Shown in pieces: positions 48,301 to 58,620 of a stretch of 64,000 bases of DNA. The position numbers and the translations under genes are program-made. Origin of the DNA: Patellaria atrata CBS 101060 (lineage: Eukaryota > Ascomycota > Dothideomycetes > Patellariales > Patellariaceae); assembly GCA_010093705.1 (NCBI GenBank), contig MU006090.1, forward strand, positions 1,910,052 through 1,974,051. The letters are read 5' to 3'. The notes under the pieces are model-generated. The model saw only the letters and a program-made list of their open reading frames with translations, was not told the origin of the DNA and searched no databases. Within the stretch, counting starts at the first letter, position 1, and the number at the start of each line of letters is the position of its first letter.

Positions 48301-49225
48301 AGTCGCCAAGTCTGCTGCACAAGCTGCTGTTGAGGCTGCCAAAGCCGCCAAAGTTCCAGCATCTGCAGTCTCTTCTGGTTCATATGAGAAGGTCTCTCCT
48401 CAAGCGCTCCGTGAATCTATTCTCGTCTTGCAAGAACAGCTTCAGGAACGAGAGGGACGAATCGAGAGCCTCGAACACCAATTGTCATCGCTTGACACTG
48501 AGGCTCCGAACAAGTTGAAGGAGCGTGATACTGAGATCGGTTGGCTTAGAGAGCTCCTTGGTGTTCGTGTTGACGACTTATCTGATTTGATTACTGCTCT
48601 ATCACAACCAGCGTATGACCGCGAGGCGGTGCGGGACGCTGCCATTCGCATCCGCTCCAACTTGCAAATGGAGCAACAAGAGAAGGAAAGATTGATCAAT
48701 GGTGGTCAAAACTTCCCTACTCTCGCAAGCTTATCCAATTTCGCTTCTCCAAAAGCAGTACAACTTGCTGCCGCATTCGGGAACTGGCGTAAGGGAAATG
48801 GGTCGAGTAAACTAGCACAGACTTCATCTTCGAATTCCAGCCGAACTCAGACGCCATCGAAACCATCTCCAGCAGTCTCTACTCCAGGGTTCTTGTCAGG
48901 ACTCATGACTCCTCCAACATCTAACCTCCGCCGTACACCGGAACCCAGCAGTGCCGGTGCTTCTAAAGCACCACAAATGCCTACAGGACGGCTTGAGCGT
49001 GGATTAGATCTCCCCAGCTTGTCTTCAAGACGACAGGAGAAGCAAGCTATCCCATCAACCCCGCCACTGTTACGCAAGGCATCATATGATCGCGATGCCG
49101 AAGATGGGGATTACAGCGTCAATGGTTTCTATGACGACGAAGAGAGTACTATGGATGGGAATCCTGCAGATAGACAGGATAACTTTTCGAGATTTGGTCC
49201 AGGACTTCATTCTCAGTTGTCCTAA
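42338..49225 (+). CDS. giant polyQ / PAM2-like / coiled-coil protein, 2295 aa
   Basis: A single uninterrupted frame of 6.9 kb, the longest exon here. The frame is open slightly upstream, but ATG 42338 (MQARRAFTPSP) is the first ATG. Disordered Pro/Ser-rich N-terminus. A conserved-looking block lies near 395-510 (KKRVLWRGRNCMILIPRD, YESAGYDVRGYDH, VHVPNRADWEEYMNFL). A polyQ tract spans about 682-705. PAM2-like peptides occur at about 920-932 (SKLNVEAKEFKF), 977-990 (RTLNVEAPSFKPSGF) and 1008-1020 (LSFKPTAPEFKPG). A coiled coil of about 500 residues (1575-2085) and a Ser/Pro-rich tail follow. PAM2 peptides bind the MLLE domain of poly(A)-binding protein, so an mRNP scaffold role is plausible. 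I do not recognise a named ortholog. Confidence 0.9.
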   Translation: MQARRAFTPSPTLPSSPPPFPTSQDRSNVGPTEDRLDSSPARTLWTAPSPTQTLGYSSPELPGLPSLPNLGVVSNSPSSSVQHPTDTSYYTASWGSPYRRPPPGVARSAEYGSWGLNSDEVEGESSEIQFGLDHLLPSLVERDPEFGLEHLLPSLLPAEIQAELVTPTRPSHPTAPEQVQATPRPIDRSSLRDLDQSFFTDSGKDWIREYITSQLDTEEGKRWSDESGDSKTQGGSTRRRTPQGKEFLLAENSSNTTSPLAQRQKPKTHKSRQSNLTLRQEDFFELLNQKGKQEFEKMMSSRYADPAVAQQAPTRKPASSVAVEKPLPPSPDAAAQPSLPRPNGRIQLSRHDPNFGKSQPTMPLENHNSVDAVPQVAEPVPQQVETKPPPQSSTPVPRLKKRVLWRGRNCMILIPRDPTRGTEGGPPKPLEPSEVAARLRRYESAGYDVRGYDHRQGEDDFVEEKGTAQNREIYPTPEEDYEVRKSKNFVVHVPNRADWEEYMNFLTEQKLRALGVSLGDDEPQESPVLSRRSSSQYPPLPFSPPIPTSSSDSQRPVFPGVIRTGSFPVGPSPGHSSTRSIASPISIFGNPRGAMQHMHRHSTFTSPASFMHKQSSSPGISTWSPQQYLNQQGFARGGSPALPPLPNSRPDLSDIVSPNSPFGSKAQQQFPFPQQNDVLLAQLQQQQQLLQAQLMQQQQQQQQQHGYSNTRPSSTLQEVPEAEYEDEPPVQNNTVAREDPVIAVPQPRGHQHNISAGLERDIHSAEYHLEKAIDKQLDEGGDFNTESRFGEPGLVKNAQPKANGEIWHDRTMPVQHILHQPQPHNRAHSLTKRPQSGTLDFGIDEGQSIAEDDTVNAKSPSEVETNPSVNGDADGSTLHSKKPSEIINSWSDGQLPRENAEPQLANHHPRPSHVSKPSMSKLNVEAKEFKFNPAASFSPNSFTFSASSFEQSKASAPSSHVASNQHSTKSSVEGMSRTLNVEAPSFKPSGFTNFSMPTGEFCFLSKGLSFKPTAPEFKPGSSVSKTVTDPVPEEAEDPNRIFKLKFGEIVRPAKQSKAVPIVRPDRNAHMNDESIQEDEFGRLGQADGYQKRVRRGPGGDGNDVPQFAIPTHPLSETTDFQTIRKDESRDQKVKPLDKENVAPDDGSDVAQHSSATPFALQEKANMGTVDIPSLDQNLPSFPAPSQRAASAEPTAPIKKHASKNSLSATAKPFEFRSNNGAFDFGLHVTKPSFEQADKVERSQQLASETPTRFQSRSPATTFRHSDDGSYKTAPEPRRHLPYPDSEEGDFDSFVPPTYQEIDDVMKQLDAEGSDFGIVQEEESWDQSSPKRLSRDYDPTDLRPVQHFRSDAPSPSPRRLYTNTLDTGATSTPVTHDPFSDERAGQAYESPVHRLNDGDDIPISEWGDVVSSTEEDKFHSRINFFDSHVDNLIGAVLSKRLDPIEQTLQAVQESIGLFSQPDYARRSRRSASAMESDADDEDDELPAESNLRNRSPRKDRKLEKMRSIIVEALAAYQPQQEIRESPSIDPTEFYQALADIKTSFARSTATNDYIENIKEVIQSALSDQQLAVIESRENDIINESTTRISELENALKEANLRLESEVENHRSTQQRHNDTQRLLDLTEEELSLLKESSRDDRNKLRAATEEIHSVRLNSVTLEAAQDDLRKKLSAVTAQNEALEATLEEYRISSAQWRKDIDEADQEKSRLKSVTAALQIQIEEAMQIRSTMRDRLDILQREMITAAGQVAHEKSQWQDEIQEHRTRYEILSARIEAEARTRERLEKEMERLELQEREAMRLKVTLEHTQHAYSRLEETVNTLRLENTEHQKTAERYEREFREARDAGRVEVERTRRLMEADVENANNQVNMVRADLERELTRVRAELDSVRMEADTTKEKHALMLEQEADARRDALREASNARNIAFKEQHHKYEQHVNELKQQHSRAIHIAHEDKERAELHLNERLALSDAKVEHLRDKVLHLEEKLEVAKSAAQAAVEAAKAAKVPASAVSSGSYEKVSPQALRESILVLQEQLQEREGRIESLEHQLSSLDTEAPNKLKERDTEIGWLRELLGVRVDDLSDLITALSQPAYDREAVRDAAIRIRSNLQMEQQEKERLINGGQNFPTLASLSNFASPKAVQLAAAFGNWRKGNGSSKLAQTSSSNSSRTQTPSKPSPAVSTPGFLSGLMTPPTSNLRRTPEPSSAGASKAPQMPTGRLERGLDLPSLSSRRQEKQAIPSTPPLLRKASYDRDAEDGDYSVNGFYDDEESTMDGNPADRQDNFSRFGPGLHSQLS

Positions 49226-49915
49226 ATTGGAACTCAGCAAATATGAAACCCTTTCTTTTGTTAAACAATTTCCTATGTAAAGTCTCTTTAGCCGTGTCCA
49301 TTCATTTCATTTTGGTTTTTGATACCCTGGACAGCGTACAGAATGGACAGAACGGTACAGAAATATCCATCAGATTGTATAACTTCTCCTTGCACGTGTA
49401 CTTGCTTAAATTGATAACTCGCGTCTACGTACGCTTGCTGTTTCTCCTTCTATCTTTGCTCTTGGAAAAATGGGTGATGGGGGATGGCAGTCTTGTCAAA
49501 TACTTTCTCTCCTTATGGTGCATAGCGCGGCGAGCTTTTCGGGCGCTGTCCTTCGTTTCGGAATATCGATGGTTGGAGGAGGTGCGAAGGTGACTTTTTG
49601 TAGCTCAAAATAATAGAGGTCTTATATGTTCTGTGGTTTTTCTGTTAGTACATGTGGTGATTGATATATCTGTGGCACCAATTCCCAACCTAACTAACAT
49701 TATGCATGTGATATACCATTATAGATTCAATTCAGTACATACAACAAAACTGTGCGGTACAGGTATCAGATATCACGGAACTTATTCCGAAGATAGCCGG
49801 GCCGAAGGTGAGATGCCGCAAACTCCACCTTACATCCGACTATGATGTAGCCTCTTCAACTTTCCTTAAACTCTACCCCCAACATTTCTCTTTTAACAAA
49901 CATCCACCGATAACC
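49226..49915. other. intergenic, no gene seen
   Basis: This is 690 bp between two plus-strand genes. It should contain the giant gene's 3' UTR and the gankyrin promoter. Frames up to 116 codons lack features. Confidence 0.6.
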
Positions 49916-50483
49916 ATGGATCCAGAAGCGAAATCCAAATACGCAATCCACGAAGCATGCCGGGAAGGCAGAAGTACGCATCTCAAACGCATCCTCCCCA
50001 ACCACCTCGAATTCCCCACTAACAATCACTGTCCCACAGCCGCCGAAGTCGAAGCCCTTCTGAACGTAAGCGTTCTCCCCCGCGGTCTCACACTCGCCCC
50101 AGATCCCTGAGTAAAACTGCAGGCAAACCCGCGCCTCGCGACCCGCCGCGACGAAGACGACCGTCTCCCCCTCCACTGGGCAGTCAGTTACAACCGGCTC
50201 CCCATCGTGCGGTTATTGGTGCTGAGTAAGGAGTTTGACGTCGATGCGCAGGTGCGCCCATGTTTTCCTTCTTCCACACCCCTTTCCTCGCCCTCCCCCT
50301 CCGCCCCGGTGTCTGGTGTACAGTATTGTACTGTACGATACCTAAGGATAGGATAAGGGAACTGATAAGGGATAGGACGGTCTAGGTTGGACGCCCCTAA
50401 TGATGGCCGCGAGTCTACGGGACGGAGAAGAGGTGCTCGAACTGCTGTTATCACGGGGCGCGGAGGTTAATATACAAAGTAAT

Positions 50484-50515
<32 letters not shown>

Positions 50516-51261
50516 TTTTCTCCATTCTCCCTTACCTCCCCCTCGCATCTTAACCCACTCCCTTTTCCCCTTCCCTTCTACAACCCAAAGACTAACCCCC
50601 TCCCCAAGCACACACAGGCCAAACAGCCCTCCACTTCGCCTCCTCCAAAGCCCTCCTCCAAACCGCGCGCACGCTTTTAGCGCACGGCGCCTCAACGCGT
50701 CTGAAAGACAAACGCGCACAGCTGCCCCTCCACCGCGCCGCCGCCGTCGGCGCCGTGCCGGTTCTAAAACTCCTGCTCGCGAACCGGAGTCCGCTTGACG
50801 CGGGGGACGTCGATGGGTTGACGGGGCTGCACCATGGTATGTACTACCATCCTAGCCTACAATATACTGTACCGTACTATACCGTATACTGGGGTTTGTA
50901 GTGGTGGAAGTCCCTAGGGAAGGGAAAGGGGGGGCCCCGCAGTCTTGATAGATGTTACAAAGTGCTGATGTATACTATACAGCTATATCGGAAGGTCACG
51001 CGGACGCGGCCGTGTTTTTGCTTAAGGAGGGCGCTGTGGCGGATATTGTTGATCGGGAGGGAAGGAGGGCGTTGGAGTTGGCACCGGATGCGAAGGTGCG
51101 TATATGCTCTCCTGTACTGTTCTGTGCTGGATCCCGGTTATGCGCTGTGTAGAGATGGTTGGATGGGGGGTTAGGGTTATTGGGTATGCTGACATTTTGG
51201 GTGGTAGGTACGGGATTTCATACTGCGGAGTGCGGAGAGGGAGGGTATAGATCTGGGATGA
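49916..51261 (+). CDS. nas6: gankyrin / Nas6-like proteasome assembly chaperone, 255 aa
   Basis: Ankyrin-repeat chaperone that binds the Rpt3 ATPase during 19S regulatory particle assembly. Six exons; introns at 50066-50122, 50252-50375, 50479-50617, 50837-50982 and 51096-51207. Ankyrin repeats read in order: KYAIHEACREGR, DRLPLHWAVSYNRLPIVRLL, GWTPLMMAASLRDGEEVLEL, QTALHFASSKALLQTARTLL, AQLPLHRAAAVGAVPVLKLL, and TGLHHAISEGHADAAVFLL. It ends VRDFILRSAEREGIDLG. Acceptor 50375 rather than the later TCTAG keeps DGLGWTPLMM in frame. Intron 3 holds a 31-C run, and introns 2 and 4 hold GTACxGTAC palindromes. Length and repeat number fit the family. Confidence 0.9.
50485..50515. repeat. 31-nt poly-C run inside a gankyrin intron
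   Basis: The run begins six bases after the intron 3 donor (50479), and a CTAAC branch follows at about 50592. It is the second long poly-C intron in this window. Confidence 0.95.
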
Positions 51262-51510
51262 GAGTGGGGAGTGAAAAATAGGTTGAGAAGTGTACGAAGG
51301 TCGGTTGGGTCGGTTGGATGTGTTAAGGATATCTAACAGCGTGAAGTCGGACCGCTTTTCTAAGCTCTACCTACCTTCCCCATATCCACGCTAAATATGC
51401 CCCAAAAGACTTAGAGAGAAATAAGAATATGGCAAGAACCAGAACACGACCAGACGTCAACCTCCCAAGCACCCCTCTGAACCGGCTTTTCCACCCACAC
51501 CCACGGAAAC

Positions 51511-54257
51511 TCACTTCACAGTACTCTCAACCAACTCTCTATAAATCCTCTTCAAATCCACCACATCCGCCCTGAGTTCCTCAACCTCCTCGCTCTTCTC
51601 CCCCAACATCTCAAGCGTAGTCGCATACCTAACGCCCACCTCCTCCAACTCCCTCCTCATGCCCGCAACCCTCTCCTCAAGGCCCCTCTTCTCCTCCACC
51701 TCCCTTAAGAGCGCGACGACCTCTTCCCGCGCCCCGTCCCGCTGCGCCGCCAGCCTCGCCATCTCCTCTTTCACCACCGCCTTCTCGGACTCAAGCCGGC
51801 GGACGGCAGCGGACATGCGCTCGACGAGCTGGACCGAGGGCCCGGCCCCGGAGGCGCTGGTCGAAAGCATGTCTGCGATTGTGCGGTGGGGAGAGGACGT
51901 GGAGTCGAAGGCATCGTCGGGGTCGAAGGCGTGGATGGAGGGGGTCTGGGAGACGGAGCCGAGGTGGGATGGCGCACCATTGAGGTGTGTGGAGAGGGAG
52001 GGGAGGGAGTCTTGTCTCAGGGGTGGGGTGCCGGGGTGAGGCTGGCGGGAGGAGCGGCGCGATTGGGAGTGTGAGCGTGTGTCAGGGATGGGGGGAGGGG
52101 AGAGGGCGCCGACTTCTGAGGAGAAAGTGCGGGGGATGGGGCGGCGGTATGTGTTTTGTTCGCCGAAGGCCGGGGAGGGGGAGTGGTGCCGGCGATGGGG
52201 TTGGGAGAGTGAGGCCCCTGTCGTCGTGGGCGATTGGAGGTATTGCCCCGAGTCGACGAGCCCGAGGCCCTGATGTTGACTGTTGTTGATGTTGCTACTT
52301 TCCAGCCGCCATTTCAGTTTCTCGTCTTCGACCCGTTGCGTCATTTCCGCCTCCCACACCTTCTTCTCCTGCTCGAAGGTCTCTTTCGCGTCGTTGAGCG
52401 CTGTTTCCGCGCCGCTGAGTCGACTTTGCAACTTCGTCATCGCGGCGGCTTGCTCTTGCATATCGTGCTCCAAAGATCTCGCACGGTCGTGCACCGCTTC
52501 CAATTCCTCTTCCAGCCGGCGGGACTTCGAATTTACATCTCTCGCCTTGCGACGCACGTCAGATTCGCGTTTGACGGTCTCATCACGCTCCTTTTCGAGT
52601 GCTGCGACACGGGAGGTAAGTGTGCTTTCGATACCGTGCCAGTTCTCGCTAGCGAGGGCATATTGAGTCTGCAGGGTTTCGATTTGACGGAGTAGTTTGG
52701 TTTGTGTGTCTGTACCGGCGGTGGATTCTTCTGTGCGGGAGCGGAGGAGTTCAAGTTTGGTTTCGAGGCTCTAGGGGTAGAGATGTTTAGCGTACATAGA
52801 CAGTAAATAAGGTATGGAATAAACTTACTGTAATTTCACCCCTCAACTCGATCTCCATTACCTTCGCGTGTTCCTGCTGCCTCATCGCTCCCTCCTTGAC
52901 ATCTTTGATCTCTGCTCTCGCCCGATCTTCTACCAGCTTCTTCTGTATTTTGGTGTCTTCGATCTCATCCCGCAAGTCAGACACGATTTTCCTCTCCGCT
53001 TCCAAGGCACCGATCTGCACCCTCTTCTCCGCCTCCTCAGCCCGCGCGTCCGCTTCCGCGACCTGCCGTTTCAAATCCACGATAACGCGTGCCGCATCCT
53101 CTTTCTCGTTCCGTAAGGCCTCGACATCCTTCTCAATCCGACCCAACACCCTCATCCTTTCCGCTGCCGCCTTCTCCGCCCCTTCCGCCCTTTTGGCTCT
53201 CTCTGTCGCCTCCAGCAGCTGACGTTCGGCATTAGCCAATTTGCGTCTCAGTTCCGCGTTCGCCTTTTCCTCTTCCCCCTTTTGAGCTCGTAGCTTTTTG
53301 ATCACGTTCATGTGCTTCAGCTCCGTTTTGGACAACCTCTGACCCTCATCCAGCAGCAGCGCGATTTGCTCATCTTTGTCAGCTAGTTTGCGCTCCAGAC
53401 TACCTGGGTTAGCGTTTAAGGCGGTATTATGAGCGGCTTCTGCGGCGGTGCGGGAGAGGTATTGGAGTTTAGCTTGCAGTGCGTCGATCCGTTCTAGGTG
53501 GGAGTGGATTTCGGATGCCTGCGTTGCGTGGGCTTCGCGGAGTTGGGAGAGTTCGAGGTCAGAATCAATAGCGGAGAGTCGGGTAGGGGATGGAGGCGAG
53601 GTATCTGCATGCGTTGCGTCCAGGGAGGGGCGGGGAGATTCGAGGGATTGGCGGGGGGAGGCTTCTGGTTTATTTTCTGCCGGTTGGACTGCGATTGTGA
53701 TATCTGTGGGTTGCTCAGGAGATGGTTGTTCTGTAGGTGCTGGTAGGGGCTTAAGTGGTTCAACAGGTTCGGGCTCGATCTTCGGTTCTGATGGTTCGTC
53801 ATTTGCAGGTTGTGAAGCAGCAGCTTCGGCCGGGGCTTCAGAAGCCTTCGAATCGATGCTAGAGCGAGTAGTTTCCCCGTCTATCCCTGGTGTAGCTGTC
53901 CTGGAGGGCAACTCAGACGACTGCCTGCTGACGGGTCTTTGCCCATCCGCGCCCTTCACCACAGCCTTCGCCAGCCGTTCTTGTAGTCGATTATTAGTTT
54001 GACTTCTTGTCGAAGACGTCCTCGATATGCCTGTTCTTTGCATTAGCCCCTAGTCTTCTCAGCTCAACTGCAAATTCCGAACCTTGGTCAGTTGCTTTTG
54101 ACTGACGCGCTGCTACCTCTACCGCTCTACTCTTCGCGGAGGCTTGATCATCTTCCGCTAGAATAGTGTCGAGCCTCGACTCCAGACCTGCAACGGCGCC
54201 GGAGAGTAGGGATCCCCATCTTGAGCCTTTGTTTTGTTTGGTGGGTTGTGCGCTCAT
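51511..54257 (-). CDS. TMF/Sgm1-like golgin, 878 aa
   Basis: Golgi coiled-coil tether of the TMF (TATA element modulatory factor) family, whose yeast member Sgm1 binds Ypt6/Rab6. Three exons; introns at 54031-54082 and 52771-52828. The first intron has a weak donor (GTTCGG) and is my best reconstruction: it links SRWGSLLSGAVAGLESRLDTIL to SRTSSTRSQTNNRLQERLAKAV in frame. A Pro/Glu-rich acidic linker follows, then a long coiled coil (from about 190 to 560). A Ser/His-rich region and a C-terminal TMF domain (VERMSAAVRRLESEKAVVKE to DVVDLKRIYRELVEST) complete it. The domain order is that of TMF proteins. It converges on gankyrin; ends are about 250 bp apart. The 3' half is GC-rich. Confidence 0.88.
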
Positions 54258-55026
54258 CTTGAACCTACATCAAGAAGAGCATACGTAGTCCAGGCTACCG
54301 AGGCGGATTTGGGGTTTGGGGAGATTGCATAGCTTGCAGCTTGAAGGAAGTAAAGGCAATGGTATTCAAAAAATGGTATGTACAGTAGTACGAGTGTCAC
54401 GATACGGTGGAATCACAGATCTCTTACCAGTATTACAGGGTGGAGAGGAATGTTGGAGTCGCTCGTTAGTATTTGATGAGCACAAGGATGACAGTTGAGC
54501 TCTGGCTAAGTCAATCGTGCGGTAGAACATCGGGATACAAATATAGTAATCAGGAAGTTCCCGTCTCGGAAGAACTCGAGACACAATTGAAGAGGCTTCC
54601 TGGGTAAAGTTTCCGTCTCATCATGTACAATATGTTTGCATTGTTATAAGGAGGTACAACAGCGCAGATATCTCACGACACGGCTAGAGTGCTGTTATAC
54701 TTAAAATTAGGTACGTACACATTGCATTCGGAAAATTCATCTCTTTTGTACAGTACCCCTAGAACCTAGTTTGAGTGAATATCTCAGAAGCAGAAATTGG
54801 ACCCTATAAACATGAAATGAATTGCTTTTCTTCCGCACGTGAAATCGTCTCATCGCGGGTATAACCAACCACCCGATACCTTGTCCTGGAGAACAGTCCT
54901 AATAACCGCTCAAGGAGGAGCTTTTATGCACCGGATTTCCCTATATGATATAAAACAGTATTCTCAAACCCAAAGTCATAGGATATATTCTATCCAGACG
55001 TCCTACCCATGACAGTCAATTTATTG
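54258..55026. other. intergenic, no gene seen
   Basis: This is 769 bp between the TMF-gene start and the Scp1 3' end (both minus strand). It has a GTACAGTAC at 54748-54756 and AT-rich stretches; no coding signal. Confidence 0.6.
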
Positions 55027-58000
55027 TCATTGAGCCTTCTTTGACGCTATGCGCCTTCTTCTCCCTATCGATGCTGCTGGTCCACCATTCCCGAGTCTGT
55101 CTCCTTCATCTTCAATCCTGTCACTCGTTACAGAGACGATCTTAACGGAGTTCCCAAAGGCAATGGCGATGCTACGTTTATCGAGCCTCGTCGCCGGGCC
55201 GGGATTAGCGACTATGATCTGCTGATTGACTTTTCCGGCGCTCAGTGATATGTTTGCGTCGGCGGTTATATCTGATGACAACGGCTGTGTATGAAACATT
55301 CCTGTGGACGATAGTGACCAGGCTTCCCAAACCTGTGGATCCTTTAGTTTTGATTTTTCTTTCTCATTTTGATCCTGTTTTGAAAATTTGAAAGGAGATA
55401 CGTTTCGAGACGTCGTATGGCGTTTCGAGAGACCGGAGTCTTGTATCAATGGCAGCGCGGGTTGCTCCCTGATACCAAGTACAGACATAGCACCAGAAGT
55501 TTCCCAAGCACCAGGGTCATCTATCCGATAAGTCATCATTTTCGCCCTATGAATGTTATTGCAAGTAGTGTCATTATCATCATCCTGGGGTCGAAGACAG
55601 ATATTAATATCACCTTCATTGGTGAAAGTGTGCATCATACAACGTTTAGTATCGTAGTCCGTATAGACTAGAGCTAGAGATTTTACTGCGGGGCCTTGAC
55701 AAGTCCCACAAGATCGACGCTTTAGATGTATGATCCGCATGGAAACACCTTGGATATGTTCTGTTTGTATGTTTGCAACGAACTTCTTAGTCTTAACGTC
55801 AAACATGTCCACTTCATGTAATCTGACAGCCGCAAACAAGTCCAGGTTCTTTAAAGCCAGGATATATCGCACCTTGCTGACCCTCCTGTCAGCTTGGATT
55901 TGAGGTGGTAGAGAGATCAAGGGGCTAGTGTGCCAACGTCCACCTAGAGCGGCTTTTGTGATATGCATATCTCCATGTTGAGCAAGTGTCAATACTACTA
56001 CAGAGAATTCAGTAGTACCGCTCAGTTTTGAAGATATCAAAGAGCCACTGTATATACAGTGATGTTGTATCCGCTGAGTTGTAAGATCAATATCTATCAT
56101 CCAACCATCAAGAGTGACAATGAGTAAGTGGAGGGTGTTCGGATCTCCAGCTTTGAAAGATGCCATGGTGAATAGTAAGGGTTCGATATCCTTCAACGCA
56201 ACATTATGATACTGTATGAACCGCGCTCTCTCGAGGCTCCAGATTCCAATAAGGCCGGTGTCAGAACAGACAGCAAGTCGACAGCTATCCTCATCGATAG
56301 TTGATGCAATGACAGGCCAAACGGGTTTGCTTCCGGAGTCACTTTTAATGAAGTGATGGGTATAACGGCCAGTCCAACTGTCAAGATACCAACCCGACAT
56401 TGACCGATCCGTACTGATAGTAAGTAGGTGGCCTTTCCCGTTACCGGTTATATCGGCAATATCTAGTTTGTGAGATATTGGAAGAGTTTCGATAGTCAGC
56501 GTCGGTTCCGCAATTGTAGACATTGATTCATCATTTGGTATCTCATCCCATAGAAGATAATGCATCAGCAGCGTTGTGACGGCGATGCAAGAAACCAGTA
56601 TCAATACAAAGGAAAATATATGATCGGTCATAAGGGAGAAGGTTTTATGTAAGACTGAACCCGACATGTGAGGGGCAGCAGCTCTATCGGCATCTTTAAG
56701 GACGATAGTAAGCGGCTCGTAGACTCTAGCAACAAATCCAAAACCTTTTGGTTTGATAAAGCTGATGACTTCTTTTCCAGTATCGTATTCTTGCATCCGT
56801 AACCATTCACCTGGACTCCTAGCTTGGTTTATGGGTGGCAAAGAGGGCACAATCTCGTCAAGAACATGTTTGTTGCCGCGTCGCCAACCTGGCCGAAGTA
56901 GACGCAACAAGGACCTGAGTTTCTCGCCCTCCCAGAAATGGTAATTTAAGACGATGACGAAACATATCAAAAATGCCTGGCCAGCGATCCTTGTACTGCC
57001 TGGTACTCGACCTTCGCGGAAAACCATGCTACGGAAAAGGGCAGTGCTCCAGCCTTCCCGCTCGGTCCTCATGGCATTTGCATTCGTATGGATATCATTA
57101 ACTCTTTCCAGGGAGTCTCTTAGCTCTGTACGGCGAACATCGACACTCAAGACCGCAACAAAGAACGTAAGATGAAACAGAAAATCGAACGTCAATGCGA
57201 AGAAAGAAAACATGCAGAACTGTGCAACTCCTTGGTAGCTCAACTTGGAAAGAAGGTATAGTAATCCGAGATTTTGACCGACACCAGCAAATGCCAGAGG
57301 TCCGACATCACCTAGGGCTCGCGCTACACGCTCCACTGTTGGCAGCTCTGGGGATTGTTCCACGACGGTATCGACCAGACGGAACCTAGTCAAAATTGTA
57401 TGATGAGTATAGCAACGGAGAAACATTTAGCAACCCTTCAGCATTGTTCAGACTTACATATTCTCCAGTCCTAGGAAGAGGGTCAACGCTGGAAATACCT
57501 CTCTCGGAACAGTAGCTAGGTTCACATTGAACAACCCGCAAAGGGTTAGGCTAGCTAAGATAGATATGGCAACCTACGCGACATCATTAGCTTGACTCTA
57601 ACCGTGCTCACTTTTGTTCTGTTATACCTGGGTACAGAGAGCAATAAGAAGGCCCGCTTGGCTCTTGACACCCCTTAAACGTCGAAGCCTAGAGAGCACA
57701 ATCAACGACACGACACTATAGATGATTACCAAGAGAAAATCATCGCCGAATCCCATTGGTTTAAACCGGAAATCATATGTCTGGCTCCTAGCTGGTCTTC
57801 CATTTTTAGGATATATCGACCATCGGTCTGGGGCTGCCTGAGCGAGGCGCACGGATTGCTCAATCCATCTCGTTCCGACATCAGCTCCAGGAAACTCGAA
57901 AAGGGTAATGACCAAAGCATCTGCTGCCGTGAGTTTACCACTGGAAAATGATTTACCCGCAAATACGGAGCTAGGGCGAAGCGTTATGTTTAACGTCGTG

Positions 58001-58620
58001 CGATCATGAGTATGGGAGTTTATGGTGTGGAGGATATCGGCGTCTTGTTCGATAGCTGAAACCGAACAGTTCCAGTACATCAGAGGAGAATGCAAACCCC
58101 AGGACAATGTTGGCTGGTTCAAGCAATGTTCCTGGGATCTCCGCGAATATGAGCCATCACCTGTAGTGAGAGCAGCATTTGTAGGAGCGCCCAAGAGAAC
58201 ATTTTGGATCCGCAAGGCTTCCTGAAGAACTCCAGAATCCAAGACCTTCATATAACTGCCATGCACCCATGCTTGCCTTATGTTTATATCGGGAAGAATA
58301 TCCACGCTACCTCCATAGAGTTGCGCTGAGGTCCAAGCATGGTGGGCAACCTTGAAAGATCGAAAGGTCGGACTGTTATTGACGAGAACAACTGGATAAC
58401 ACAGGAAGACTGCGACTACAACGGAGAGGAGTATTGACAATAACCAATGACGCGAAATGGCTAATCCATGGTGATAGAAGGCCTGGCGAAGAGGATGTCC
58501 AGGAGGTAACTTTGGGGGCTCAGTCGTGCTAGCGCATGGTCAGACGAAGTTGAGGTCAAGCTTACAGCTCCTCCATAGGATCGCTTACCCTCGAAATGGA
58601 TATAATATGTACCAGATCAT
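55027..58620 (-). CDS. scp1: SREBP cleavage-activating protein (SCAP/Scp1), 1135 aa
   Basis: ER sterol/oxygen-sensing escort of the SREBP transcription factor. Four exons (32, 901, 116, 2359 nt); introns at 58529-58588, 57574-57627 and 57386-57457. Exon 1 encodes MIWYILYPFRG, continuing TTEPPKLPPGHPLRQAFYHH, the canonical fungal start. Helix 1 is SILLSVVVAVFLCYPVVLV. A large luminal loop has NxS/T sites (NCSVS, NITL). The sterol-sensing domain spans about residues 285-450, with GVGQNLGLLYLLSKLS and FFALTFDFLFHLTFFVAVLS. The C-terminal half is a degenerate WD40-type propeller beginning at SHKLDIADITGNGKGHLLTI. Length is near the S. pombe Scp1 size. It shares a divergent upstream region with the Pol4-type gene. 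Confidence 0.93.

Noticed and set aside
50376-50399. Gankyrin acceptor at TCTAG (about 50394) instead of 50375
   Set aside because: It gives the wrong phase for WTPLMMAAS; the earlier GATAG acceptor reads DGLGWTPLMM without a frame change.
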